A stretch of 64,000 bases of DNA from Vicia villosa (taxonomy: Eukaryota > Streptophyta > Magnoliopsida > Fabales > Fabaceae): the NCBI RefSeq assembly GCF_029867415.1, contig NW_026705389.1:62001-126000 (forward strand), read 5' to 3'. Below, piece by piece: positions 8,844 to 19,343 of the stretch. Under the pieces are notes generated by a model that had not been told where the DNA came from, did no database searches, and worked only from the letters and a program-made list of their open reading frames with translations. The first letter of the stretch is position 1. The number at the start of each line of letters is the position of its first letter. The position numbers were made by a program, and so were the translations under genes.

Positions 8844-10547
8844 ATGTGCACCATGTTTGTGTTACCATGTCTGTATATGTGGCATTCATGCATCATACAT
8901 ACATCCAAGTTACCCATGAAACTTATCCTTGTTTGCCTCCATCCTCAGAGTTGTCTGTCTACCGTCAAGCTGATTCCTCCACACAAGTACGTAAATAGAG
9001 CCAACGTCAGATTAAGAATGGAGTATCAAGAGCAACATAACGTAGAGGTCAGAATGGAAATAGAGGATTTGAAGTCAAGTATGACCAAGCTCACTGAAAT
9101 GCTGCAAGTTTTGATTGCTAGAGGGGAACCGCCTCAGAAGAATGTCATTGTTGAAGTCCCAAGTGCTGATGTTGACCCTCAACCCACTCAACAACCACCT
9201 TCTACATGGCCTGAGTTTGGTTTGCCACCTGATTTTACTCTTCCCTATGAGAAGACTCCTGGTATTGGTCAATCATCACGACCTGTGATTGGTCAAACTT
9301 CAAACCCAGTTATTCGTGCTCCTATCATGAATGAATCTCAGCCCATTGTGCATACTGTTGCTCAACATGCTTATGAGAATCCTTTATTTGAATACCAAGC
9401 TGCCGATTCCCATAATGGAAGCCAAGGGGATGCTGGAGATATTGAAGATGTCAAAGAACAGTATCAAACTTTGGAAAAGCGATTGAGATCCATGGAAGGC
9501 AATAATTACTTTGGGGTTGCTGCTAAGAATATGTGTTTGGTTTCTGATGTCGTCATGCCTGCAAAATTCAAGACTCCTGAATTTGAGAAATACAAAGGAA
9601 ACACCTGTCCAAAAAGTCATTTGATCATGTACTATCGCAAAATGGCTGCTTACACTCAAAATGACAAACTGCTCATCCATTGTTTTCAAGATAGTTTGAG
9701 CGGAGTTTCGCTAAAATGGTATATGGGACTCGAGAGGAGTCTTATTCAATGTTTCCAAGACCTAACTGATGCTTTCATTAAGCAATATAAGTATAATTTG
9801 GACATGGCACCTGATCGCCGACAACTACAAAGCATGTCCCAGAAAGAGAAAGAGTCTTTCAAGGAATACGCTCAACGCTGGAGAGAGCTTGCTTCTCAAG
9901 TAGAGCCACCTTTAGTTGAAAAGGAACTAACAGGCATGTTTATGGATACTCTCTCACCTTTCTTCTGGGAGAAGATGATCGGTAGTGTATCTTCCAACTT
10001 CACAGACTTGGTAACCATTGGTCAGAGACTTGAACAAGGAATCAAGAATGGGAAAGTTACACATGTTGTTGAATCCTCTAGTGGGGCGAGGAAGCCTTAT
10101 GGAAACTTCCAGAAGAAAAATGAGACGAATGTTGTGTCGGAAGACAGAAGATCTCGTCATAGACCTCATAATGGCGATCAACCTTATGTGGCTGCTGTTG
10201 CTCCTGTGCGAGTTCAAGCTCCTCGACCTGAGGTTGCTAACCAAAATCAAATTCGTAATAGGGTTGACTTTGACCCCATCCCTATGACTTATACTGAATT
10301 GTATCCTGCATTGGTTCATAAAGGGTTGATCACAACAAGATCTATGCCACCTCCTCGAAACCCTCTCCCTGATGGTTTAAGATCTGATCTTCATTGTCCT
10401 TTCCATCAAGGGGCAGCGGGCCATGATTTAGAAAGATGTTTCCCTTTGAAGGCCAGAGTTCAAGAGTTGGTTAGATCAAAGATTTTATCTTTTAAGAATG
10501 TTGGTCCCAATGTTGTCACTAATCCTTTGCCGAATCAAAATGGCTGA
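8844..10547 (+). CDS. gag: Gag polyprotein (capsid domain plus CHHC zinc knuckle), intact
   Basis: This single open frame of 567 residues is the structural protein that packages the element's RNA into cytoplasmic virus-like particles. Residues about 59-95 (MEYQEQHNVEVRMEIEDL) form a coiled coil. About 240-395 is the retrotransposon gag domain (PF03732-type), with KWY, CFQDLTDAFIKQY and ESFKEYAQRWRELASQV. Residues 518-532 (CPFHQGAAGHDLERC) are a C-x2-H-x5-H-x4-C knuckle, the Ogre-type variant of CCHC. The ATG at 9018 (residue 59) is a likely alternative start. The upstream in-frame PPHKYVNRANVRLRM part resembles N-termini annotated in other Tat gags, so I keep the long frame. The ORF stops right after the knuckle, with no protease fused. 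Confidence 0.85.
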   Translation: MCTMFVLPCLYMWHSCIIHTSKLPMKLILVCLHPQSCLSTVKLIPPHKYVNRANVRLRMEYQEQHNVEVRMEIEDLKSSMTKLTEMLQVLIARGEPPQKNVIVEVPSADVDPQPTQQPPSTWPEFGLPPDFTLPYEKTPGIGQSSRPVIGQTSNPVIRAPIMNESQPIVHTVAQHAYENPLFEYQAADSHNGSQGDAGDIEDVKEQYQTLEKRLRSMEGNNYFGVAAKNMCLVSDVVMPAKFKTPEFEKYKGNTCPKSHLIMYYRKMAAYTQNDKLLIHCFQDSLSGVSLKWYMGLERSLIQCFQDLTDAFIKQYKYNLDMAPDRRQLQSMSQKEKESFKEYAQRWRELASQVEPPLVEKELTGMFMDTLSPFFWEKMIGSVSSNFTDLVTIGQRLEQGIKNGKVTHVVESSSGARKPYGNFQKKNETNVVSEDRRSRHRPHNGDQPYVAAVAPVRVQAPRPEVANQNQIRNRVDFDPIPMTYTELYPALVHKGLITTRSMPPPRNPLPDGLRSDLHCPFHQGAAGHDLERCFPLKARVQELVRSKILSFKNVGPNVVTNPLPNQNG

Positions 10548-12461
10548 AAACAGGTCAAAGACAATTATCTCCCTAAAGCCAGTGTATCAAGACAGGACAG
10601 CTCATCCTCGTCACTAATTAGTCACTAGGCCATGTTTCCCTACTGTTTGCATTTCCTTAGTTGTATTGTTTGCTTTTAAACTTTGTTTATTCCTGAAAGT
10701 TAGTTTTAATGAAATGAGCATCGTATGTTTGAATTCATTTTCATCTACTATGTCTATGTTTATGCTTCTTTTACAAAAAATTTTTTCTATTTTGCTTTCT
10801 CTATCAAACTTGTGTTTTATGCAAAGATTGGAGGGAGGATGATGACAACGAAATACCCAGGTTGTTGAACCGTATGCCTTCAAATAAAACTTTGCTGACG
10901 ATGTACAGGCATTTCTTCAATTCCCAAACACTGGTGAAATAAGGAAGTTAATCCCTTGTCACCCCTTTGAGCCTAGAAGCTGGTGTTTCTTTCTATACGA
11001 AATAACCCACATTTTAACCCGGGGCAGGGTAGTTCCCAGTTAATTTGGTTGTGCATTCTATTTTTAGAGAATCATTCGATACACCTTTCAACAAGTGTTT
11101 TAATCACAAGCTTTCCTCCGCATACATCAAAGAAATGTTAGAGACGCCAAGCAAAAGTCGATGATGGTTCATTATAATCATTAAGCAAGGTAGTCACTAT
11201 ATTTCAAAAAAAAAAAGTATCAAAAAATAAAATCAACGAAAAGCCTGCTAAGTCAAAATCAAAAAATGACTTAGGCAAAAACTAAGGCATCCCGCTGACT
11301 GTAAGTATCAAAATAAACAGTTCAGGCAAAAGTTAGGGATATCAAAAGAAAGAAAAAAGGAGAGATAAGTCAATAAATTCTTGAACCACAAAATGTTGTG
11401 ACTATCAAAAGGAAGAAGTGACTGCCATCTCTAAGTTTTCTTGGCTTGTGAACTATCATCATTACAACAGGTAAAATTCTAGAAGTTTCTTGGAACCTGA
11501 ATGCATATTCTGAATTAACTGTGTTTAGGACTGAAGATCATCACGAAGATGGGGTGGGTTACAAAAATTTTGAGCCTTATACCTTTTGTTTTTTTAAACC
11601 GTGAACCTGACCACGTTACAACCTTCAAAAGCCCTAATTGAAGCAAGGTTTATTTTGAAAGCATACTACAACAAGGTTGCGTAAGTTGACTCCCAAGAGA
11701 TTTACCAATCATTTATGTTGATACCATATCTTTGCTTTATCTTTTACTTTGATTGTCTTAACCTTTGTGTTTTGACCAGTGATTCCATTTGCTTTACACA
11801 TATATAACATCATTCTAAAAGTGACTTTAATTTCAAAAAATATGTTTTGAGCATTGCATTAAAATTACTATTCTTGAATGAACATTTTATTTGCAAGTAA
11901 GCACTCATCTTCAAGGAAGTTCAAATAGTCGAGAAACTTGGTCAGTGATCCTATCAGGGGCACGTTACTTCAAGATCCTGTTATTCATATGTTTAATCAA
12001 GATTTGTTGATCAGAATATCCTCTTCAAGATGTATACTATGGCAAGTCTTCCCAACATTCACTTCAAGAGTTGAATCCATGATCAGTTCATCCCCAACAT
12101 AGTTCAACTGAAGCCATGATCAGTTAACTTACAACAATTATTCAATCAGGGGCAATCTTCTTCAGCAATCCCCAAGCACAATTTATCAGTCCTTCTCAAA
12201 GGATCATTTGTTTGATACAGTTATCAGTGTGACAAGAAGTTTGTTCAAGCATCTTCTTTCCAAGCGGATTTTTTAGAGTTCCCGTGTTGAGGAATCAAAG
12301 CTCCAATCTTGCCTCACAAAAGAGTCAATCTCAGTTGTCAGAAATAACTACATTTCATTGAGCATTCATCATGCATAGAAAATTTAACATCATGCATAAA
12401 AACAAATTCATGCTCATTTATATTTTTCCAAGTCCTGTTGTTATCAACATCTTACCTTAAG
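10548..12461 (+). other. Post-gag non-coding block of copy 2
   Basis: This is nearly identical to 776-2690. No frame has coding character. It contains the double hairpin and the block shared with the other Ogre-like families. Confidence 0.55.
11243..11325 (+). other. Conserved double hairpin, copy 2
   Basis: Hairpin 1 spans 11243-11276 and hairpin 2 spans 11295-11325. The arms are the same as in copy 1, and the loop of hairpin 2 carries one substitution. Confidence 0.5.
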
Positions 12462-12471
12462 ATCAAAGTCC

Positions 12472-12932
12472 AACTTACTTGGCATTGCCCTTTAATTTTA
12501 TTCAATCACGCTTTACTCTTGATTGATCTTTATTTATATCCGATCATGTTTTACTCTCGATGCTATTTGATCGTGCTTTACTCTCGGTTGGTGTCTCAAT
12601 CATGTTTTACTCTTGATGGCCTTTGATGTTATCTAATCATGGTTTACTCTTGATTTCTTTTGATGTTCAATCATGTTTTAGTCTTGATTGCCTATGATGT
12701 TATCCCATCATGGTTTACTCTTGATTGCTTTTGATACTATTCAATCATGTTTTAGTCTTGATTGCCTATGATGTTATCCAATCATGGTTTACTCTTGATT
12801 GCTTTTGATACTATTCAATCATGTTTTAGTCTTGATTGCCTGTGATGATGTTCAATCATGTTTTACTCTTGAATGCCTCTGTCAATTTATACTTCTTTCC
12901 AAATTCATTCATGTTTTACCCTTGAATTATTT
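12472..12932 (+). repeat. 3'-UTR minisatellite, copy 2
   Basis: The same degenerate ~37/75-bp array as at 2700-3160, with only point differences and no change in copy number. Confidence 0.75.
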
Positions 12933-13262
12933 CTGATGTGGGTTCCAGAGATTTTTCTTTCTGAACGTCTCTGTTGATTTCCTGTCCAGAGTTCCTTTCA
13001 CGTTTTACTCCTGAAAGCTTCTGTCGAGTGTTTCTTTCTTTTGTGAAGCCCGATTCTATTCCTGGATGACGTATACCTTTTCCCCAGCGGAGTCTGTTTA
13101 CTTCTCCCCAGTGGTGTCCTGTTTCCATCTCGTGGAAATCATGTGCATTCATAATCATAAGCATTACATGGCATCTTAGGGCCAAAAATTATGTTTTTAT
13201 ATATATTTAAGTCTCTTCAATCACGTCGAAACGAAGATTTACAATCATCGTGTCTCCGGATA

Positions 13263-13285
13263 GAAGAAACTTAAATAGGGGCATC
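13263..13285 (+). other. Polypurine tract, copy 2
   Basis: A GAAGAAAC...AGGGGCA run abuts the LTR tip TGTTGCACCCC at 13286. It is identical to the run at 3491-3513. Confidence 0.7.
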
Positions 13286-14033
13286 TGTTGCACCCCAATT
13301 TTGGACCTCTGAGATCCCATCATTTTCTAAGTGTTATGATCATTATTGTTATACCCCAAAATTTGCCCGCGTCTTTTTTTTTAAAGAGAAGTCAACAGAC
13401 TTCTGTCTAAAAATATGGAGTTTTATACAATCTTGGATTTTTATTTCATAAATATCCTGATTTTATGAATACTCAATTTTTAGAATTTTTTATACAGTAT
13501 TTTGGTTCACTGTTAAATTTATTCTTACATAAACGCCAAATACTGTTTATCACTTCATACACTGTTTATTTGAGATTTATTTTCAGATAAATAATGCTGA
13601 CGCAGTTGGTACAATATTAAAATTTGCAGGCGCGGAGTCCGGGTTTCAGATTATACTGGTAACAATTAAATTATTATTGGTTTTATTTCCCACTAATTTT
13701 TATTTTTATACTATATTATTTTTTCAAAATCTCTTTCTTTCTTTTCAAATATCTTCCTTTCTTTTCAAATCTCTTTCTTTCAAATCAAATCCTAGCTTTA
13801 TTCTATACCCCTTTCTTTTCAAAACCTAACATACTTTTTTTTCAAATCCTACTACTATTCAAATTTTCCCTTTTTACGGTACCACTCCATTCCCCAACGT
13901 CTCTATCTCTCTCTCTTTTCACTCTATAAATACTCCTCATTTTTTTCGTAATTGCTCACATCAAATTTCACTCATCTCCCAAATTTCTATCATACTATCT
14001 CCTAATCATTTTCTCTTCTTCCCCGACAAAAAA

Positions 14034-14201
14034 ATGGCAAAGTGGGTGGATACGTTTCTTCTTGTGGTCATCACTGCTTTTGTGGTGATCATGTCCTTTT
14101 TCTGTCTGCATAGTCCTGAAAAATGCAGACCTGGGATGTTTACACCCCCGTACATCTATATACTGTTGTTTATAGCATGGATCTTTAATTGTCATACTTA
14201 A
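14034..14201 (+). CDS. LTR-embedded membrane microprotein, second copy
   Basis: This 55-codon frame matches 4261-4428 and has its TATA box at 13925-13932. Residues 15, 28, 38 and 53 are A, P, P and C here. The prolines would interrupt the linker and the start of the second helix. The frame stays open in both copies. Whether a protein is made is unknown. Confidence 0.4.
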   Translation: MAKWVDTFLLVVITAFVVIMSFFCLHSPEKCRPGMFTPPYIYILLFIAWIFNCHT

Positions 14202-15429
14202 AGTTTGTCGTATCTGTCGCTTTCAAATAATGTACCGTTCATAATATTTGTCGTACTGTTTGTAATATTTTTTGTTATGTAATATTTGTACTGTCAGTAT
14301 TAAATATTGTATTATCTGTTGTACCGTCGTTTCATTATTGAGATGATATTATGCGTGTTTATTGCTAGTTAAATTTTTATTTCTATGCATTAAATCCTTT
14401 TCAATGTTATTATCAATAATTTCATTCGTGTACAGTATATATTTTTATGTTTTTGTTTTTCTAACAAACCATGTAAATAATTTTTCACCATTAACACAAC
14501 AAAAACAAAGAGAAAAATTAACTTTAACTGTTAAGTTTTCACTTTAACTGTTACGTTAATACCCGGACAGCCAGTTACCAGTCAAACCCGCTATCAGCGC
14601 AATTCTCCGTGTTTGTACCATCAGTCAAATCAATCTTTCGCACTTCAATTTCCAAGATTTTTTGTTCTAGAAGTCTTCTGATAATCACGTGATCAACAGA
14701 GACTCAACACTGCACAAAAATCAGGTACGCCTAACTGTCTCCTACACAAACAGTCCCTAACTAGGGTTTTTGTTTTTTTTAGGAGAACAAGTTTTTGAGA
14801 CCTCAAATGGATTTCATGGATCTCCATATGTCTCAAAGTACCACCAGAACAATTTTCAAACTTCGATTCGCTCGGACGCACAGTCAACAGCTCAAACAGT
14901 CAATAGACGACCAGTTTGACCAAAAAGTCAACAGACAGTAAAAAATGCAATTTTTTGTCAACATCCATATTTTGTCAAAAGATTCATCATGTGATCAATG
15001 GTTGATCATAATTCATCAAGAAAAGTTCAGAAATCGACAAAACTCCAAGTTTCAAAATTAGAGTTTTTTTACCTAAAAGTCAACAGAACTTTGACCGACC
15101 ATAACTCTCTCATAATTTATCAGAAAAATTCCAACCAAAACTCATTCTCAAGGAAATTAAATTCTCTACAACTTTGATGTTGGGCCCGAGGTCAAGAAAT
15201 GCTTCTGCATAAGAGATATAAGCCAAAACATTACAGGTCATTTAGAAAGTCAACAAAAAGTTGTTTATTGTCAAAGCCCATATCATTAAGATAACTTCTC
15301 CAAATGCAAAAAATCGTCCAAAGTGGCGTGTAGAGGACATCTTGGGCTTTCCGAAAAGTACAAGAACACTTTCATAGGATCAAAATTGAGGGAGATATGC
15401 CTTGATGAAGTTCACCTTTTTTGGAAAAA

Positions 15430-15434
15430 TGCAT
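15430..15434 (+). other. Target-site duplication, left (TGCAT)
   Basis: TGCAT directly precedes the nested LTR tip TGTCATACC and recurs at 27777-27781 after the opposite tip ATTACA. The undisturbed target in the other LTR reads AAAAATGCATGAAACAAG (near 5657), which confirms a clean five-base duplication. Confidence 0.93.
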
Positions 15435-16657
15435 TGTCATACCTCAAAATTTGCCCACATTATTTCTCTTGTGCAAGTTCAAATCAACATACAAAATTCC
15501 AAGACCACATTTAATTGAATTAAAATTGAGGGAGTTAGGGATGGCACAGGTCGGCTAAAATTTGAAGAATACATGAGTGCTAATTCAAAGAATTTAGAGA
15601 TTTTTTCACTAATGGGCCTATCATGTGAAATCTAAAATGCCCATGACCTCATGAAGCCCATAAACCCATCCTTACCTATTTTATGATTTCTATTTTTGTT
15701 TTTGTATTTATTCATTTAAATACCAAAAAAAAATCAAATAAATCATAAATTGGCAATTAAAGGTCATATATTGGATTTTCAATCAATTCAAATCAATATC
15801 ATGAGTAATCTGAAACGTGGAAAAGGTGTGGAAAATAGAGTTGGACCAATTTGGCAAAATCTCATAATCAATTTCAATCAAGTTTCAATAAAATCTCAAT
15901 TATTGGAATCAATTGATTCTTCTCCAATTTCAGTAACCTAATCCATCTCATATATAACAAAGGGTGATCAGATGCGTGAGAAGAGGGATAAGGATTTGCA
16001 GCAAGGAAACTAGAGGAGAACTCAAAAAACCCGTGGCTCTAAAGTGAAGTTGCAGTCGAGATTCTAGGGCGATTCAAGCAATTCAAAGCATCCCAATCAA
16101 TTCTCTGAAGCTTTCTGGTCATAATCATATCGTCACCTTCGATCAAAACGCGCGGAACCTCTCTCTCTCTCTCTATACTCACGGTTTGCATTTTTTTTCT
16201 TAACCCGATTCACTCCATTCATGCATTTTAAACTCAATTTGATTGTATAATTGTGTTCTTCTGGATGTTTGGAACGTGTGTATATGGTTTAATTTGAGTT
16301 CTAATGCAGAGATGACAAAGTGCCATGGCTAGGGTTCGTAGGTTTAGATTTGGGGATTCTAATTACAAGCGAAATTAGACTGAACCGATGCTACCATCAC
16401 GTTTAGATGTTGATTTCCAATCGATTCATATATTTGTATGGAATTTATGTGGCGTATTTTGTGAGATAGAGAATTGTAGGGATTGGCTACGTTCTGTTTC
16501 GCAGGGAATTGGCAGGTGAATCGTAGCAAATCCCAAAAATCTTCACGAAGAAGATGATACAGCAAGGCGCGGAGCTTTTATTTTTAATTTTTATCGTTTT
16601 GCGTTATGTCATATTGTTATTGTTTCATAGTGATATCACTCGGTGAAGCCGGTATAG

Positions 16658-16710
16658 ATGGCAATGTGCGCTTGGTGTAAACAACAGAGCCTGGGTTCGA
16701 TCCCCAGGCC
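16658..16710 (+). other. tRNA-like T-arm / SINE-like B-box segment
   Basis: GCCTGGG-TTCGATC-CCCAGGC (16689-16709) is a perfect 7-bp stem with a canonical seven-base T-loop. It includes a Pol III B-box (GGTTCGATCC). A weak A-box-like TGGCAATGTG lies about 30 bases upstream. No full cloverleaf is evident, so it is a tRNA-derived fragment or SINE head rather than a tRNA gene. It is kept in the 3' LTR at 25886-25906. Confidence 0.5.
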
Positions 16711-17848
16711 TCAACAATATTTTTGTGAATTGGCTTGTCTCAAGATCCTGTGCACTACAACCACAAAGCCTCACGAAACACCCTCAAAGATCAGCCATCC
16801 GTTTGTTCCCTCTCCAGATCTAACGGGTGAAGAAACGTTGGAACACCATGCACTCCTAGCCATGAGTCACACTGAATCAAGCTAAGTTTTTTCACTTTAT
16901 TTATTTATTTATTTTATTTACTAATTTCATTTACATTATTTATTTATTTTAATTATATTTATTTGATTACGTTATTTATTTATTCTAATTCACATTTAAA
17001 TCTTTAAAAATTCATGTTTATTTTATTTTAATTCCAAAAAATTCCTAAAAATATTTTTGCACTCGATTTGATTTTTTTTTTATCCCGATTTAATTAATTA
17101 GGTCGCGAGACCAATGATTAATTAAATCGTTTGTATTTTCTTATCTAAATTCGTACCCTAATCAGGGTTTACGAAGATCATGCCCTACACTGAATGTTTT
17201 ATTTATGTCTTTTTTTCAGGGTCGACTTTCAAGTGCCTTCCGACTATGCGCCTGATCAAGACTCAAAGCTAAGTACCCTATTTACTTTAAAAAGTCTATT
17301 TTGTTTCCTTTCAAAATCAGGGTTTGCCTTGCCTTCATTCTTTTCTGCCTTTGCCTTTTCAGGGTTTACCTCCGAGGCAACCTTCGATCACCAACCATAT
17401 CAGATCAAATGCAAAGCTAAGTATCTATTCTTCTTTATTCATTTATTTAGCCTTACAATATTTATCCTTTTATTTTAGGGTTAGTTCTTTTGCCTTCGAA
17501 CCGATAATGCACTCACCCATTTTTCTGTTTATTCTTTCTTTTCCAATCTTCAGGGTTTGTCAATTGCCAAAGCTACGCGTATCGGTAACCCTAAAACCCT
17601 AACTCTAATACTTTCTGTTTCAATTATTGTTTATTATCCCGGTGGTTTCGATTCCCCTCTCCTCCGCTGGTTACAATTTCCCTTCCCCATATTGCTATTG
17701 TTTTTTGCTTTATATTAAACTGCGTGGTTAGTAATCCTAGGGAGTGCAAGTCTTGTTAATTGAATTAGATAATTAATTACAAGATAAATGTTGAATTAAC
17801 CACGTGATTGTTGCACCCACGCACACTTTTGGGGTAACCTCTCTGTTG

Positions 17849-17903
17849 CCTTGTTTCCTGTTGCCTGTTGCCTGTTGCCTGTTGCATGTTGCCTGTTGCC
17901 TTG
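17849..17903 (+). repeat. 7-bp (GTTGCCT)n microsatellite
   Basis: Tandem GTTGCCT units lie within the 5' LTR. The 3' LTR has fewer units (about 27036-27070), so this is a hypervariable length site. Confidence 0.8.
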
Positions 17904-17939
17904 TGTATTTTTTGCAGAATAGCCATGTCCCTCGAATAT

Positions 17940-18062
17940 GAGGATACCTCAGCCATGTTGCATCGATAAAAAGGTCATGAGACCCTAATGATGCTGCCTT
18001 CGATACACTACCATGACCTCGACCCTCGGAAGTTGCCTACGAAAAAAGGCTGAGGTATCCTC
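17940..18062 (+). other. 15-bp inverted repeat in LTR
   Basis: GAGGATACCTCAGCC (17940-17954) and GGCTGAGGTATCCTC (18048-18062) are perfect inverse copies separated by 93 bases. In the 3' LTR 13 of the 15 bases remain paired (27110-27122 with 27216-27228). Confidence 0.6.
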
Positions 18063-18550
18063 TGGTTGCCTACGAATAAGGCTGTTCTGGTCCTTCCCAT
18101 AGACTACCTGCCCCTCTATGGCATGGGTCAGTCTTTGGCGAATGACAACGCGATGACCCTTCAATCTCCAAATGAAAGGCTTCCTGCCCCTCATGGCAAG
18201 GATAGACCCTTTCGCTCATAAAGGCTAAAAGGAACTTCTTTTTTCAAAATATAAGGTAAATTGCCCTTAAATTGCTTTGTCGTGCTCTGAAACATTTTCA
18301 AATATTCTTTCTCAAAATTCTTCAATGTGGCTACGCTCATTTACGAGCTAAAGTTTACATCTTCTTCTTCTACATTTCTGAAACAAAAAAGAGCAAAGCA
18401 AATTAAGAGCCCATGGAAAACCATGGATGCAAAGGGTGCTTTTTAAACCTTCCCTTTACATAATTTACCCCCCGAACTCAAATCTTTTTAAAAGGTGTTT
18501 TCCTGTTTCTTTTAGCCTTTCTGATTAAATTTGGATAAAATAAAAGTCGG

Positions 18551-18560
18551 TGGCGACTCT
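18551..18560 (+). other. U5 copy of the PBS decamer, nested element
   Basis: TGGCGACTCT follows GGATAAAATAAAAGTCGG, 48 bases before the LTR end. It is present also at 27719-27728 in the 3' LTR. Confidence 0.6.
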
Positions 18561-18608
18561 TGCTTACCGCGACATTTCGATTATAAAAAGTCAGTTCACC
18601 GTATTACA

Positions 18609-18630
18609 TGCATGAAACTCTGCTGGGGAT
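18609..18630 (+). other. Altered primer-binding site of nested element
   Basis: After the LTR end the sequence reads TGCATGAAACTCTGCTGGGG. Its 3' half (CTCTGCTGGGG) fits the tRNA-Arg PBS, but the 5' half differs. The first ten bases equal the ten bases flanking the 3' LTR (27777-27786). Confidence 0.6.
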
Positions 18631-18982
18631 AAAATTCGATAAAAGAGGGGTTACCTTAAAAGTTTAGGATTCACTTTAACTGTTTTCTATTGTTTGTTTT
18701 GCTTGTTTTAATTTTCAAGGTTGTTTTGGGAATTCTGCTGTGTGAAAGGTCCTACACCCGGATCTAGTGTACCTTAAGTATGTGGCATGAGACCAGGGAA
18801 GCTGTACGACATGTATCGTTATGGTTGAACTGGTGGCCACCGTTAGTGCAACGCTTTGGTTTGTCCTGATGGCCCTTGAATCTGATCGAGGAGACATTTG
18901 GCTACCGCGTGGTGTCATGAGCACTAATTCGCCTTTAGAACCTTGGTTGAACTTGACTTTGGCTTATAAGAAGTAGCGAGAT

Positions 18983-19014
18983 GGCTGGCTTCGGATTCCT
19001 GACTGAAGCCGGTT
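18983..19014 (+). other. Leader hairpin of nested element
   Basis: GGCTTC (18987-18992) pairs with GAAGCC (19005-19010), and the stem can extend outward with G-U pairs. It lies in the untranslated leader (18631-19343), in a position comparable to the hairpin at 8676-8717. No other feature is seen in the leader. Confidence 0.35.
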
Positions 19015-19343
19015 GATACTCGATGCTACACTCATTGAGATTGGACTCAAGGGATGCTTTTGGCTGGCCAATTGAGTGCTATGTTGAGACAATGCCCACG
19101 AGAAAGATCAGGGATATGAGCACCATAGAACCTGGTTACTTTTTAGGACAGGTTGAACCAACTAAACGAAAGGAAGAAGGGTATATACCTATGAACTTCA
19201 TGCAAGCCTACCCTTAAGGCAATTGTGTGACTTGTTTGTGTTTGTTATCTACTTGGCATCATGACATCATGAAATCATGGCATATCATATCCACTAACAA
19301 TTTCAAGGACCAAGAAATTTATATTTGTACTGTTTTGTAGGAC

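Larger units (their letters stand above)
8204..13285 (+). mobile_element. Ogre-like Gag-only retrotransposon, internal region, copy 2
   Basis: This 5.08-kb internal region lies between the LTR at 3514-8203 and the LTR starting at 13286. In order it holds PBS, leader with hairpin, one gag ORF, post-gag non-coding block with the double hairpin, a minisatellite and a PPT. No pol is present. It would need protease, RT and integrase from an autonomous relative. Confidence 0.87.
13286..15434 (+). mobile_element. Outer Ogre-like 3' LTR, left part
   Basis: Matches 3514-5662 of the other LTR. It is cut after AAAAATGCAT by the nested element and resumes at 27782. The last five bases, TGCAT (15430-15434), are the left TSD of the nested insertion. 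Confidence 0.88.
15435..18608 (+). repeat. 5' LTR of nested element
   Basis: It starts TGTCATACC, ends CCGTATTACA and matches 24638-27776. It contains a tRNA-like T-arm, CT and TTTA microsatellites, a 7-bp repeat, a 15-bp inverted repeat and the U5 decamer TGGCGACTCT. Short frames in it are not coding. Confidence 0.92.

Noticed and set aside
16658..16885. 75-residue frame starting MAMCAWCKQQSLGSIPRPQQ
   Set aside because: It begins within the tRNA-like segment, and its QSLGSIPRPQ part is the translated T-arm. Its presence in both LTRs reflects LTR identity, not coding selection.
19023..19217. 64-residue frame in the leader of the nested element
   Set aside because: No recognisable domain; it overlaps the leader hairpin and could at most be an upstream ORF. 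Not supported as a gene.
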